From Camarhynchus parvulus (Eukaryota; Chordata; Aves; Passeriformes; Thraupidae), in contig NW_022148259.1 of the NCBI RefSeq assembly GCF_901933205.1, forward strand, positions 186,001 to 250,000: a stretch of 64,000 bases of DNA, in the 5' to 3' direction. Shown here one piece after another: positions 39,247 through 49,728 of the stretch. Position numbers and translations under genes: made by a program. Below the pieces are notes generated by a model. That model was not told the origin of the DNA and ran no database searches. It saw only the letters and a program-made list of their open reading frames with translations. Within the stretch, counting starts at the first letter, position 1. Each line of letters starts with the position of its first letter.

Positions 39247-42200
39247 TCAGCGGAGGAGGGGCAACAGCAGGAAGGGGAGGAGCCACCCGGGCCCGCCCAG
39301 CGATTGGCCCCGCCCCACTGGGCCCTTGATCCCGTCCTTGCGCCCCATTGGCCGCCCGGGGGCCACGTGACCGGCGGCCATCTTGTCTCCATCCACCATC
39401 TTGTTTCCGTCGGCCATTTTGTCACCATCAGCCATCTTGTTTCCGTCGGCCATCTTGTTTCCGTCGGCCATTTTGTCACCATCAGCCATCTTGTTTCTGT
39501 CAGCCATCTTGTTTCCGTCAGCCATCTTGCCCCTGGTGACCATCCTGCCACCGGCGGCCATCTTGTCCCCGTCAGCCATTTTGTCCCCATCATCCATTCT
39601 GTCCCCATCAGCCATTTTGCCCCCGGCAGCCATTGTGCCCCTGTCAGCCATCTTGCCCCCGTCAGCCATCTTGCCCCCGCGGCCATCTTGCCCCCGTCAG
39701 CCATCTTGCCCCCAGCGGCCATCTTGCCCCCAGCGGCCCTCTTGCCCCCGCTGCCCACGTCCCGCTCGGGTGCTGCCGTTTTCCCATCACCCGCGCCCAC
39801 GTGATCACCGGCGGCCATATTGCCACCACCACCACCACCGGCGGCAGTGGCGGCCATCTTGCCGCGGGTGCCGTTTTTCCCGCCCCCGTCCGCCGTGGCG
39901 TTGTCGGGCGGGGCCGTGGGGGCGTGGCCGTGCGGCAGCAGCTCCAGCCGGGGCAGATCGGGCGAGAACAAGCTCCTGTCGGCCATCTTGTCGTTGCAGA
40001 GGTCGCCGCGGCAGCAGGAGCCGGCCAGGGCGGCGTCGGCGTCGCCGCTGGCGCTCGGGGGCGCAGTCGCCCTCGGGGACGCAGCCGCGCAGCTCCCGCC
40101 ACAAGGTGACGTTACCTGGGGAGGCAGGCAAGGGGGGCGTGGTTTAGCGCGGGGTGGGGGCGGGGCTCGGGGCGGGGCGGGGTTCCGGGGGGGCTGACCT
40201 GCGCGCAGGGTGACGTTGCCATGGAAACAGGCGCGGAGGTCGCCGTAGCAATGGACGATGGCGGTGGGGGGGCAGGGCCCGGCCGCCGGGCACCCGTAGC
40301 AGCGCACGCCGTTGGGGGAGGGGGCGGAGCTGTTGGCTGGGGGGAGGGGCCGGGAGTCAGGGGGAGGGGCCACCCCGCAGACCCCTCCCCCAAACCTGCG
40401 CACTGGGAGGGGCCGCCCGGCGCCTTCCCAGCATATCCCAGTATAAACCAGTTTGTCCCAGTGCCCGCCAAGCCCCTCCCAGTATAACCCAGTACAAACC
40501 AGTGACCCCAAACCCCCCTTTAACCCTTTCCCAGTCCCTCCCAATCCCCTCCCAGACCATCCCAGTCCCCTCCCAGTTTATCCCAGTTTATCCCAATCCC
40601 TTCCCAGTCCCTCCCAGTACAAACCAGTAACCCCAAATCCCCCTTTAATTCTTTCCCAGCCCCTCCCAGTTTATCCCAGTTCCTCCCAATCCCCTCCCAG
40701 TCACTCCAAGTCCCTCCCAGTAAGCCCAAATCCCCCCAAACCCCCCCCAGTCCCTCCCAGTTTATCCCAGTTCCTCCCAATCCCCTCCCAGTCCCTCCCA
40801 GTACAAACCAGTAACCCCAAATCCCCCTTTAACCCTTTCCCAGCCCCTCCCAGTTCCCTCAATGAACTCACAGCTCCCCCTGGTGGCGCCTTTGGGAACT
40901 GCAGCGCCCTCCCAGTTGATCCCAGTTTGATCCCAGTTTATCCCAGTGACCCCAAATCCCCTTTAACCCTTCCCCAGTCCCTCCCAGTGCCCCCAGTGCC
41001 CCATTACCGGTCGGGGGCGGTTCCTGTGGCCCCCCCAGGGGCAGTTCCTCGTTGCACGCCTCCCCCCGGCAGTTGCGGCGCCGCACGAAGGCCACGAGGC
41101 CGGGCAGGGTCAGCGCCCGGGCCAGCGAGCCCGGCTCACCCCGGCCACACCCACGCCAGCCCAGGGTCAGCTGGCCGTGGCCTGGGGGGTCAGAGGTCAT
41201 GGGGTCAGTGGGGTCAAAGGGAAGGGTCAGTGTGGTCATTGGGGGGCATTGGGAGGAGACTGGGAAAGGGTTAAAGGGGGATCTGGGGTTACTGGTTTGT
41301 GCTGGGATAAACTGGGAGGGGATTGGGAGGGACTGGGAGGAGTTTTGGGGTTACTGGTTTATACTGGTTTATACTGGGAGGGAACTGGGGGGATTGGGGG
41401 GACTAGGAGGGGCTGGGAAAGGGTTAAAGGGGGATTTGGGGTTACTGGTTTGTACTGGGAGGGACTGGGAGGGCCTGGGAAAGGGTTTCGGGGGTGATTC
41501 GGGGTTAGTGGTCTATACTGGTCTATACTGGTCTATACTGGTCTATACTGGTCCATACCGGTCCATACCAGTCCATACCGGTCCATACTGGTCTATACTG
41601 GTCTATACTGGTCCGTACTGGTCCATACTGGTCCATACCGGTCCATACTGGTCCGTACTGGTCCATACTGGTCCATACTGGTCTATAGCAGTCTATACTG
41701 GTCCGTACTGGTCCGTACTGGTCCATACTGGTTTATACTGGTCCGTACTGGTCCATACTGGTCCGTACTGGTCCATACTGGTCTATACTGGTCCATACTG
41801 GTCCGTACTGGTCTATACCAGTCCATACTGGTCCATACTGGTCTATACCGGTCCATACCGGTCCATACTGGTCCATACTGGTCTATACTGGTCCATACTG
41901 GTCTATACCAGTCCATACTGGTCTATACTGGTCTATACTGGTCCATACTGGTCCATACTGGTCCATACTGGTCCATACTGGTCTATACTGGTCCATACTG
42001 GTCCATACTGGTCTATACTGGTCTATACTGGTCCGTACTGGTCCATACTGGTCCGTACTGGTCTATACCAGTCTATACTGGTCTATACTGGTCTGCACTG
42101 GTCCCCGCACTCACTCCAGGTCACGGCCGCCAGGGCCTCCCCGCAGACGTCGCTGTCGGGACAGGTGACATCGGTGACGTCACCGCAGGAGCCGCCATCG

Positions 42201-44657
42201 CCGCCATCATCATCCTCACGGCAGCCGAGGCAGCGCAGCCCCAGAGATCCTGCCCCACAGATCAGGGACCCAGAGATCAGGGACAGCAAAAACTGCCCCA
42301 CAGATCCACCCCAAAAACTGCCCCATAGAGCCCTGACCCCATAAACTGCCCCATAGATCCACCCCATAGAGCCCTGACCCCATAAACTGCCCCATAGATC
42401 AGGGACACCATAAACTGCCCCACAGATCCACCCCATAGAACCCTGACCCCATAAACTGCCCCACAGATCCACCCCATAGAGCCCTGACCCCATAAACTGC
42501 CCCATAGATCAGGGACCCATAGATTCACCCTATAGAGCCCTGCCCCATGGATCCTACCCCATAGATCACCCCATAGATCAGGGACCCAGAGATCAGGGAC
42601 ACCATAAACTGCCCCATAGATCACCCCATAGATTCACCCCATAGATCAGGGACACCATAAACTGCCCCATAGATCACCCCATAGATTCACCCCATAGATC
42701 AGGGACACCATAAACTGCCCCACAGATCCACCCCAAAAACTGCCCCATAGAGCCCTGACCCCATCAACTGCCCCATGGATCAGTGTCCTATAGACCCCTG
42801 CCCCACAGATCCCTGACCCCATAGATCAGGGACCCAGAGATCCTGCCCCATAGATCACCCCATAGATCCCTGACCCCATAAACTGCCCCATAGATCCACT
42901 CCATAGATCACTGTCCTATAGATCCGTGCCCCATAGAGCCCTGACCCCAGAAACTGCCCCTAAACTGCCCCATAGATCACCCCATAGATCAGGGACCCAG
43001 AGATCCTGTCCCAGAGATCAGTGACCCATAGATTCACCCCATAAACTGCCCCATAGATCCACTCCATAGGTCTGCCCTATAGATCAGTGCCCCATAGAGC
43101 CCTGACCCCAGAAACTGCCCCTAAACTGCCCCATAGATCAGGCACCCCACAAATCCTACCCCATAGATCAGTGCCCTATACATCCCATCCCATAGATCCA
43201 CCCCATAGAGCCCTGACCCCATAGATCTGTGCCCCTTAGATCAGTGCCCCATAGATCAGTGCCCCACAGAGCCCTGACCCCATAGATCCACCCCATAGAT
43301 CACTGTCCTATAGATCAGTGACCCCATAAACTGCCCCATAGATCAGTGCCCCATAGATCAGTGCCCTACAGATTCCCACCCCATAGATCCCCACCCCCCA
43401 CCCCCCCACCCCACACCCGCCGTCCCCACCCCGCGCGTCACCGGCCCCGAATGCCCCAAATGTCACCGCGCCCTCCCCGCGGGCCCGGACGTGCCCCGGC
43501 CTGTCCTGCCCGACCCACGGCACGCCCTGAACCCCCCCTGCCCCATAGATCGGATCCTGACACCCCCCCTGCCCCATAGATTGGATCCTGACAACTCCCC
43601 TGCCCCATAGATCTGATCCTGCGCCATAGAGCACAGCCCTATACTCCCCCTGCCCCATAGATCGGATCCTGCCCCATAGAGCACAGCCCTGACATCCTCC
43701 TGCCCCATGGATCTGATTCTGACACCCCCCTGCCCCATAGATCCCATAGATCTGATCCTGACAACTCCCCTGCCCCATAGATCGGATCCTGACACCCCCC
43801 CTGCCCCATAGATCCCATAGATCTGATCCTGACAACTCCCTTGCCCCATAGATCGGATCCTGACACCCCCCCTGCCCCATAGATCCCATAGATCTGATCC
43901 TGACAACTCCCCTGCCCCAGAGATCTGATCCTGCCCCATAGAGATCAGCCCTGAACTCCCCTGCCCCATAGGAAACTCCCTCTGCCCCATAGATCTGATC
44001 CTGACACCCCCTGCCCCATAGAGCTCAGCCGTGAACCTCCCTGACCCACAAATCCTGACCGTGCCCCATAGAAACCACCCCTGCCCTATAGATCTGATCC
44101 TGACACCCACCCTGTCCCACAGATCCGACCCTGCCCCATAGATCCTGACCCCTGAACGCCCCTGCCCCATAAATCTGACCCCAAACACCCCTTGCCCCAT
44201 AGCTCTGATCACCAAGAGTCCCTGCCCCACAGAGCTCAGCCCTGACACCCCTCCCGCCCCACAAATCCTGACCCCTGAACCCCCCTGCCCCATAGATCTG
44301 ACCCTAAACTCCCCCTGCCCCATAGATCTGATCCTGACAACCCCCCTGCCCCATAGATCTCAGCCCTGACATTCACCAGCCCCACAGATCCGACCCCAAA
44401 CAACCCCTGCCCCATGGAGCTCAGCCCTGAACCCCCCTGCCCCACAGATCCGACCGCAAACATCCCCCCCCCCACCACACAGATCCGACCCTAAACTCCC
44501 CTTTTCTGCCCCACATCCTCCTGCCCCACAGGTCTCAGCCCTGACATTCACCCGCCCCACAAGTCTTGACACCAAATCCCCCAGATCCCCCCGTGTGCCC
44601 CCCAAATCCCCCCAAATCCCCCCAGATCCCCCCGTGTGCCCCCCAAATCCCCCCGTA

Positions 44658-44690
<33 letters not shown>

Positions 44691-44707
44691 GGCCGCGCCC
44701 CCCCCAT
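39247..44707 (-). CDS. LYPD3: LYPD3 (C4.4A-like) two-domain Ly6/uPAR GPI-anchored protein
   Basis: Cell-surface Ly6/uPAR family protein. Minus-strand exons: 44659-44707 (signal peptide with a poly-Leu run coded by CTG repeats), 42115-42249, 41008-41181, 40199-40336, about 39247-40115. Domain 1 shows LRCLGCRE, VCGEALAAV, HGQLTLGWRGCGRG and CRGEACN; domain 2 shows PNGVRCYGC, CFHGNVTL, LRGCVPEGDC and GSCCRGDLCN, followed by SLFSPDLPRLELLP. These match LYPD3 segment by segment. The stalk is an expanded array of six-residue units such as KMADGN instead of the usual Thr/Ser/Pro stalk. The end, GWLLPFLLLPLLR, fits a GPI signal. The last exon has two compensating frame shifts, near 40060 and near 39680 (one base missing from a repeat unit). 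Total length of all exons is divisible by three (about 454 residues). Confidence 0.86.
39370..39770 (-). repeat. LYPD3: Coding 18-base array encoding KMADGN-type units in LYPD3
   Basis: More than twenty units of 18 bases (on the minus strand AACAAGATGGCCGACGGA) encode K-M-[AV]-[AD]-[GR]-[GND]. It forms the stalk between the second Ly6 domain and the GPI signal. Unit length 18 keeps frame; one 17-base unit near 39680 breaks it. Confidence 0.85.
40410..42110. repeat. CCAGT-family arrays in LYPD3 introns
   Basis: 40430-40995 and 41225-41500 are CCCAGTCCCTCCCAGTACAA-type units with the CCCCTTTAACCCTTTCCCAG core. 41505-42100 is a strikingly regular 10-base array, (A/G)CTGGTC(C/T)(A/G)T, about sixty copies. 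Confidence 0.85.
42250..44655 (-). repeat. CCCCATAGATC array filling LYPD3 intron 1
   Basis: About 2.4 kb of CCCCATAGATC, GATCAGGGACCC, AAACTGCCCC and TGATCCTGACA units. Read on the minus strand it repeats GGGGCAGGATCTATGGGG, almost identical to the acceptor and start of LYPD3 exon 2 (GGGGCAG/GATCTCTGGGG). A short GC-rich non-repeat stretch lies near 43380-43520. Confidence 0.85.
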
Positions 44708-44759
44708 GGCCCGGCCCCACATCCCGGCCCGGCCCCGGCCCGTGGGGCAGAACCGCCCC

Positions 44760-44767
44760 CATTTATG
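44760..44767 (-). promoter_or_regulatory. LYPD3: Possible TATA-like element of LYPD3
   Basis: The minus strand reads CCATAAATGG about 55 bases upstream of the LYPD3 ATG (44707). It is a weak TATA-like match in an otherwise GC-rich stretch. An alternative ATG lies in frame at about 44722. Confidence 0.3.
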
Positions 44768-44929
44768 GCAGCGGGGCCGGGGTGGGGCCGGGTGGGGCCG
44801 GGTGGGGTCCCCTCGGGGCTCCCCGCCCCACGGAGAGGCCAAGGGAGCCCCACGGGCCCCACAAAGAGCGTTCAGGGAGCCCCACGGGCCCCACGGGCCA
44901 CGGAGGGTGCGGGGAAAGGAGAAACCCCA

Positions 44930-45850
44930 GAGAAAATCCCACAGGAAACCCCATAGGAAACCCCACAGGAAACCCCATAGGAAACCCATAGAAATTCCAT
45001 ATAAATTCCATAGAAAACCCATAGAAAACCCCAAGAAAATCCCACAGAAAACCCCATAGGAAACCCCAGAGAAATTCCATAGAAACCCCCATAGGAAACC
45101 ACATAGAAAATCCGAGAGCTCGGCCCCATAGAAAACCCCATAGAAAAGCACATAGAAAACCCATAGAAACCCCATAGAAACCCCATAGGAAACCCCATAG
45201 AAATTCCATAGAAACCCCACAGAAAACCCCACAGAAAATCCCACAGAAAATCCCACCAAAAAATCCCATAGAAACTCCGTGGTTCTGCCCCATAGCAGGG
45301 TCTCAAAGCTCTGCCCCATAGAAAATCCCATAGAAAATTCCAGAGCTCTGCCCCATAGGAACCCCACAGCACAGCCCCCATAGCTCTGCCCCATAGAAAA
45401 TCCCATAGGAAATCCTCATAGAAAACCCATAGAAACCCCATAGAAAATCCCAAAGCTCCGCCCTATAGCAGAGTCCCAGAGCTCTGCCCCATAGAAAACC
45501 CCATAGAAAGTCTCCCAGCAAACCCCATCGAAACCCCAAAGCTCTGCCCCATAGCGGGATCCTAAAGCTCTACCCCATAGAAAACCCTATAGAAAATCCC
45601 ATAGCAGAGTCCCAAAACTCTGCCCCATAGAAAACCCCAAAGCGGGGTCCTAAATGGTCTCTGCCCCATAGAAAACCCCCTAAAAAACCCCATAGCTCTG
45701 CCCCATAGAAAACCCCATAGAAAACCCCATAGGGAACCCCATAGAAAACCTCATAGCTCAGCCCCATAGCTCAGCCCCATAGCGGGTCCTAAATGGTCTC
45801 TGCCCCATAGAAACCCCATAGATATCCCACAGCTCTGCCCCATAACCCAC
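44930..45850. repeat. CCCCATAGAAAACCCCATAG array between LYPD3 and the PLAUR-like gene
   Basis: Upstream of LYPD3. Units of 14-15 bases with longer composite blocks containing AGCTCTGCCCCATAG. No exon is recognised. Confidence 0.8.
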
Positions 45851-45928
45851 CCCAAACCCCCCCAGACCCCTCCCCCAATCGCCCCTCCCCCACACCGGGG
45901 GTTTAACCCCTTCCTGCCCCCCCCCCAA

Positions 45929-48900
45929 TCAATCAATGGGGCGGGGCCGGCCCCACCCTAAACCTGTGGGGCAGCGAGGGAGGAGGGGGAGGGGGAGGAA
46001 GAGCAGGGGGGGGAGGGGCCCGAGGGGGGGAGGGGCGGCGCTGGGCGGGGGGGGGGAGGGGTCACCGGGGAGGGCGTTGCAGAAATGGCCGCGGCAGCAG
46101 CGCAGCCCCATAGAATCCCCCATAGATCCTTCCTGCCCCATAGAATCCCCTATAGATCCTTCCTGCCCCATAGAATCCCCCATAGATCCTTCCTGCCCCA
46201 TAGAATCCCCCATAGATCCTTCCTGCCCCATAGAATCCACCAGAGAGCCCCCCGGCCCCACAGAATCCCCCATAGATCCTTCCTGCCCCATAGAATCCCC
46301 CAGAGAGCCCCCGGCCCCATAGAATCCCCCATAGATCCTTCCTGCCCCATAGAATCCCCCATAGATCCTTCTGCCCCATAGAATCCCCACAGAGCCCCCG
46401 GCCCCACAGATCCCCCCACAGCCCCCTGCCCCATAGAATCCCCTATAGAGCCTCTCTGCCCCACAGATCCCCATATAGGATCCCCCATAGATTCCCCCAT
46501 AGATTCCCCCACAGGATCCCCCACAGGATCCCCCCGCCCCACAGATCCGCCCCACAGCCCCCCCAGCCCCACGGGGCTCCGGCACCACTCGGGGCTGGCG
46601 GGTGAGCGAAATGGGGGTGTGCCCCAGCCCCCACAGGGACCCCAAGGACCCCATAGACCGGGGGCCCCCAATGGGGAAATGGGGGTCGTGCCCCATAGAG
46701 ACCCCATAGAGACCCCAGAGAGACCCCCACCCCATAGAGACCCCACAGGGACCCCCCAGCCCCATAGAGACCCCACAGAGACCCCACAGAGACCCCCAGC
46801 CCCATAGAGACCCCATAGAGACCTGGGGGGGGAAAATGAGGGGGGAAATGGGGGTCGTGCCCCATAGAGACCCCCCCCCATAGAAACCCCATAGAGACCC
46901 CACAGGGACCCCCCTGCCCCATAGAAACCCCATAGAGACCCCATAGGGACCCCCACCCCATAGAGACCCCATAGGGACCCCCACCCTATAGAGACACCCC
47001 CTGGCCCCACAGGGACCCCATCCCCCACCCCATAGCGCCCATCCCCCACCCCACAGAGCCCATCCCCCCACCTCCCCCTGGGCCCCTCCCCCACCTCGGC
47101 CCCTCCCCCACCTCGGCCCCAGGCGGTGAAGCAGCGGCCCCTCCCCCCACCGCAGCGCAGGGGGGCGGGGCCTTCGATGGGGGCGGAGTCTCCGGAGGGG
47201 GCGGGGCCGTCATAGCCCCAGCAATGCAGCCCCGAGGGCGGCCCGGCCTCTGCGCCAGCAAAAACCAGTAACGACCAGTAAGGACCAGTATGGACCAGTA
47301 TAGACCAGAATAAACCAGTAAAAACCAGTACGGACCAGTACGGACCAGTATAGACCAGTAAAAACCAGTACGGACCAGTACGGACCAGTAAGGACCAGTA
47401 TGGACCAGTATGGACCAGAATAAACCAGTAAAAACCAGTATGGACCAGTATAGACCAGTAAAAACCAGTACGGAGCAGTAAAAACCAGTAAAAACCAGTA
47501 CGGACCAGTAAGGACCAGTAAAAACCAGTACGGACCAGAATAAACCAGAATAAACCAGTTTAAACCAGCACGGACCAGTATAACCAGTGCCCCCTGTCAC
47601 TCCGAAACCCCTCCCAGTCCCTCCCAGTATAAACCAGTAACCCCAAAATCCCCATTTTTACCCCATCCCAGCCCCCCCAAACCCCTCCCAGTTTATCCCA
47701 GTTCCATCCCAGTCCATCCCAGTACAAACCAGTAACCCCAAACCCCCCAATCCCCTCCCAGTCCCTCCCAGTATAACCCAGTAACCCCAAATTCCCTTTT
47801 TACCGCATCCCAGCCCCCCCAGCCCCCCCAGCCCCCGTTAACCCTTCCGCGGCCTCACCCGGCTCGCACCGCGCGCTCCCGCAGCACCGCAGCGCCGCCC
47901 GGCGGCCGCGCCCGGAATCGAACGCGAGGAGGCCCCGGCAGGGCCCGGCCTGGCCACACCCCCGGAGCCGCTGCCCCTCCCCCTCTGCGGGGGGGTCCGC
48001 GGGGGAGTGGCCACGCCCACGTTGAACACGCTGGTCACGCCCACGCGGCGGAAACCCCGCCCCTTTCCCCAAAAACCCCGCCCCCATCCTGAAAACTCCT
48101 CCCCCCCCACTGTGGCCCCGCCCATTTTCCCTGCCCCTCCCCCACAAAACCCCCCCCGCTTTAGGACCCCTCCCCCCACTGTGGCCCCGCCTCCTTTTGC
48201 TGCCCCTCCCCCCCAAACCCAGAAACCATTTTCCCTTCCAAGGCCCCTCCCCCCTCAAAGCACCTCCCCCACTCAGGACCCCTCCCCCCCATTGTGGCCC
48301 CTCCCCTTCAAAGCCCCGCCCCCATCCAATGCCCCTCCCCCACCTTAGCCCCGCCCTTTCTCCTGCCCCTCCCCCACCCTTCCCCCCCCGGCCCCTCCCC
48401 CACTCCATCCGGTCCCCTGCTGATGACGTCAATGCAGCGATCCTGGGGGCGGGGGCAGGGCAGGGCCGGGAGGGGGGAGGGGCAGAAACCGTCACAGGTG
48501 GGGCAGAGCCGGGGGGCGGGGCCTGGACCAGAATGAACCAGAATAAACCAGTACAAACCAGTACAAACCAGTACAAACCAGTACAAACCAGTACAAACCA
48601 GTATGGACCAGTACGGACCAGTCCAACCCCGCCCCTCCCCCCCGGCTCACCGCTCCCATTGGTGGGCGGGGTAGGGGCGGGGCCGGGGGCGTGGCTCCCG
48701 TCCGGCCCCGCCCCCCAGCGCTCCTCGCGCAGCGTCACGAGCTCGCCGCGGGAACGGAACGTGATGACGACATCGGGCGGCCCCGTGACGTCACAGCCGC
48801 TCTCCTCCCGCCGCAGCTCGAGCCCGTCTGGGGGGAGGGGTGAACACGGGGGGTGGGGTGGGGGAGGGTGACCCCGCCCCCCCTTTGCCCCCCCCCCCGG

Positions 48901-49397
48901 TACCTCTGAGTGACGTCAGCGTCGTGCGGCGGCAAACGGCGCGGGGGGAGGGGCAGAGGGCGGGGCGGCAGCCGGTGACGTCACAGAGGGGGCAGCGCAG
49001 GGCGGGGACGGCTGGGGGGAGGGGGGGGAGGGGGTGGGGGAGGGGGGGGTGGGTCAGACCCCCCCCCCCCCAAAACGCCTTCCCCCCAAAAAAATCGGAA
49101 AAAATCCAAAAAAATTCCCGCCCCTCCCCCACTCAAAAATGGCCCGGGGTGGGGGAGGGGCGGGGGGAGGGGCGGGGGCAGGGGCAAAAGGTGGGGGAGG
49201 GGTCAGACCCCCTTTCAAAACCCTCCCCCAAAAATAAAAGGAAAATTTAAAAAAAATATCCCCGCCCCTCCCCCACCCACTGCTGACCCGAGGGGTGGGG
49301 GAGGGGCCCGGGGGTGGGGGAGGGGCCCGGGGGTGGGGGAGGGGTTACCTGTCCCCAGCAGCCCCCAGAGCAGCGCCCAGCCCCACCCCCACCCCAT
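45929..49397 (-). CDS. PLAUR: PLAUR-like urokinase receptor, three Ly6/uPAR domains
   Basis: Exons on the minus strand: 49349-49397 (signal peptide MGWGWGWALLWGLLG), 48904-49011, 48651-48827, about 48420-48522, 47859-47984, 47112-47249, and a last exon ending at 45929. Domain 1 shows LRCPLCDVTGC, AVCRRTTLTSL and LELRREESGCDV. Domain 2 shows LCPTCDGFC, DRCIDVIS, RLRGCGQAGPC and LRCCGSARC. Domain 3 shows GLHCWGYDG, GRCFTA and LRCCRGHFCN. This follows uPAR order and exon phase (all phase 1). The tail LGPLPPLLFLPLPLLP fits a GPI signal. Odd points: domain 1 lacks its terminal Cys and Cys-Asn; no clear donor closes exon 4; the 5' border of the last exon is lost in an array of GATTCTATGGGG units that stays open in frame. 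A related Ly6 gene (for example a CD177-like gene) is less likely. Confidence 0.7.
46085..47060 (-). repeat. GGGGCAGGAAGGATCTATGG and GACCCCATAGAGACCCC arrays
   Basis: 46105-46550: 30-base units (CCCCATAGATCCTTCCTG then CCCCATAGAATC). 46690-47000: GACCCCATAGAGACCCCA units, with a ~150-base duplication around GGAAATGGGGGTCGTGCCCC. The first array is directly joined to the last PLAUR-like exon and open in its frame. Confidence 0.75.
47255..47815. repeat. AAAAACCAGTACGGACCAGT array
   Basis: PLAUR-like intron. A regular 10-base array (CCAGTA[AC]GGA, CCAGTAAAAA) to 47590, then the CCCTCCCAGTACAAACCAGT family. Confidence 0.8.
48040..48640. repeat. CCCCGCCCCTTTTCCC blocks and GTACAAACCA array
   Basis: PLAUR-like introns; the exon at about 48420-48522 lies between. 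48530-48620 is a ten-base ACCAGTACAA array. Confidence 0.6.
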
Positions 49398-49435
49398 CCT
49401 GCGGCCCCGCCCCCCGCGGGGAATTTTTGGCGCCC

Positions 49436-49443
49436 TTTTTATA
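49436..49443 (-). promoter_or_regulatory. TATA box of the PLAUR-like gene
   Basis: The minus strand reads TATAAAAA about 40 bases upstream of the predicted ATG at 49397. That spacing would leave a 5' UTR of only about 10-15 bases. It is one of very few TATA boxes in this GC-rich window. Confidence 0.5.
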
Positions 49444-49667
49444 ACGGGAGGGGGAGGGGCTTAACCCAGGCCACGCCCCTTTTTTTTATTTCCCCATTCT
49501 GCCCCCTCCCTTCCCCCCCCACCCCCGAATTTCCCCTTTTTTTGTTTTTTGGGGCAGGAAATGTGGAAATGAGGAGTGGGGGGAGGGGCAGGGGAAGGGT
49601 GGGGGAGGGGCCAACCCCGCCCCTCCCCCTTCATTAGCACCACTCGGAATTGACCAATCGCAGCCGG

Positions 49668-49673
49668 TTTATT
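49668..49673 (-). terminator. Polyadenylation signal for the 52-residue repeat gene
   Basis: TTTATT on the + strand (AATAAA on the minus strand) lies about 55 bases past the predicted stop codon at 49729. It supports the minus strand as the coding strand of the repeat gene. Confidence 0.45.
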
Positions 49674-49728
49674 TAAATGAGGGAGGGGGAGGGGCCAATA
49701 AATAGGGCCGGGGGTGGGGGAGGGGCGC

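Noticed and set aside
41052..42344. 430-codon + strand frame in the LYPD3 region
   Set aside because: It reads the 10-base array as VHTGPYWSIL repeats, antisense to real LYPD3 exons.
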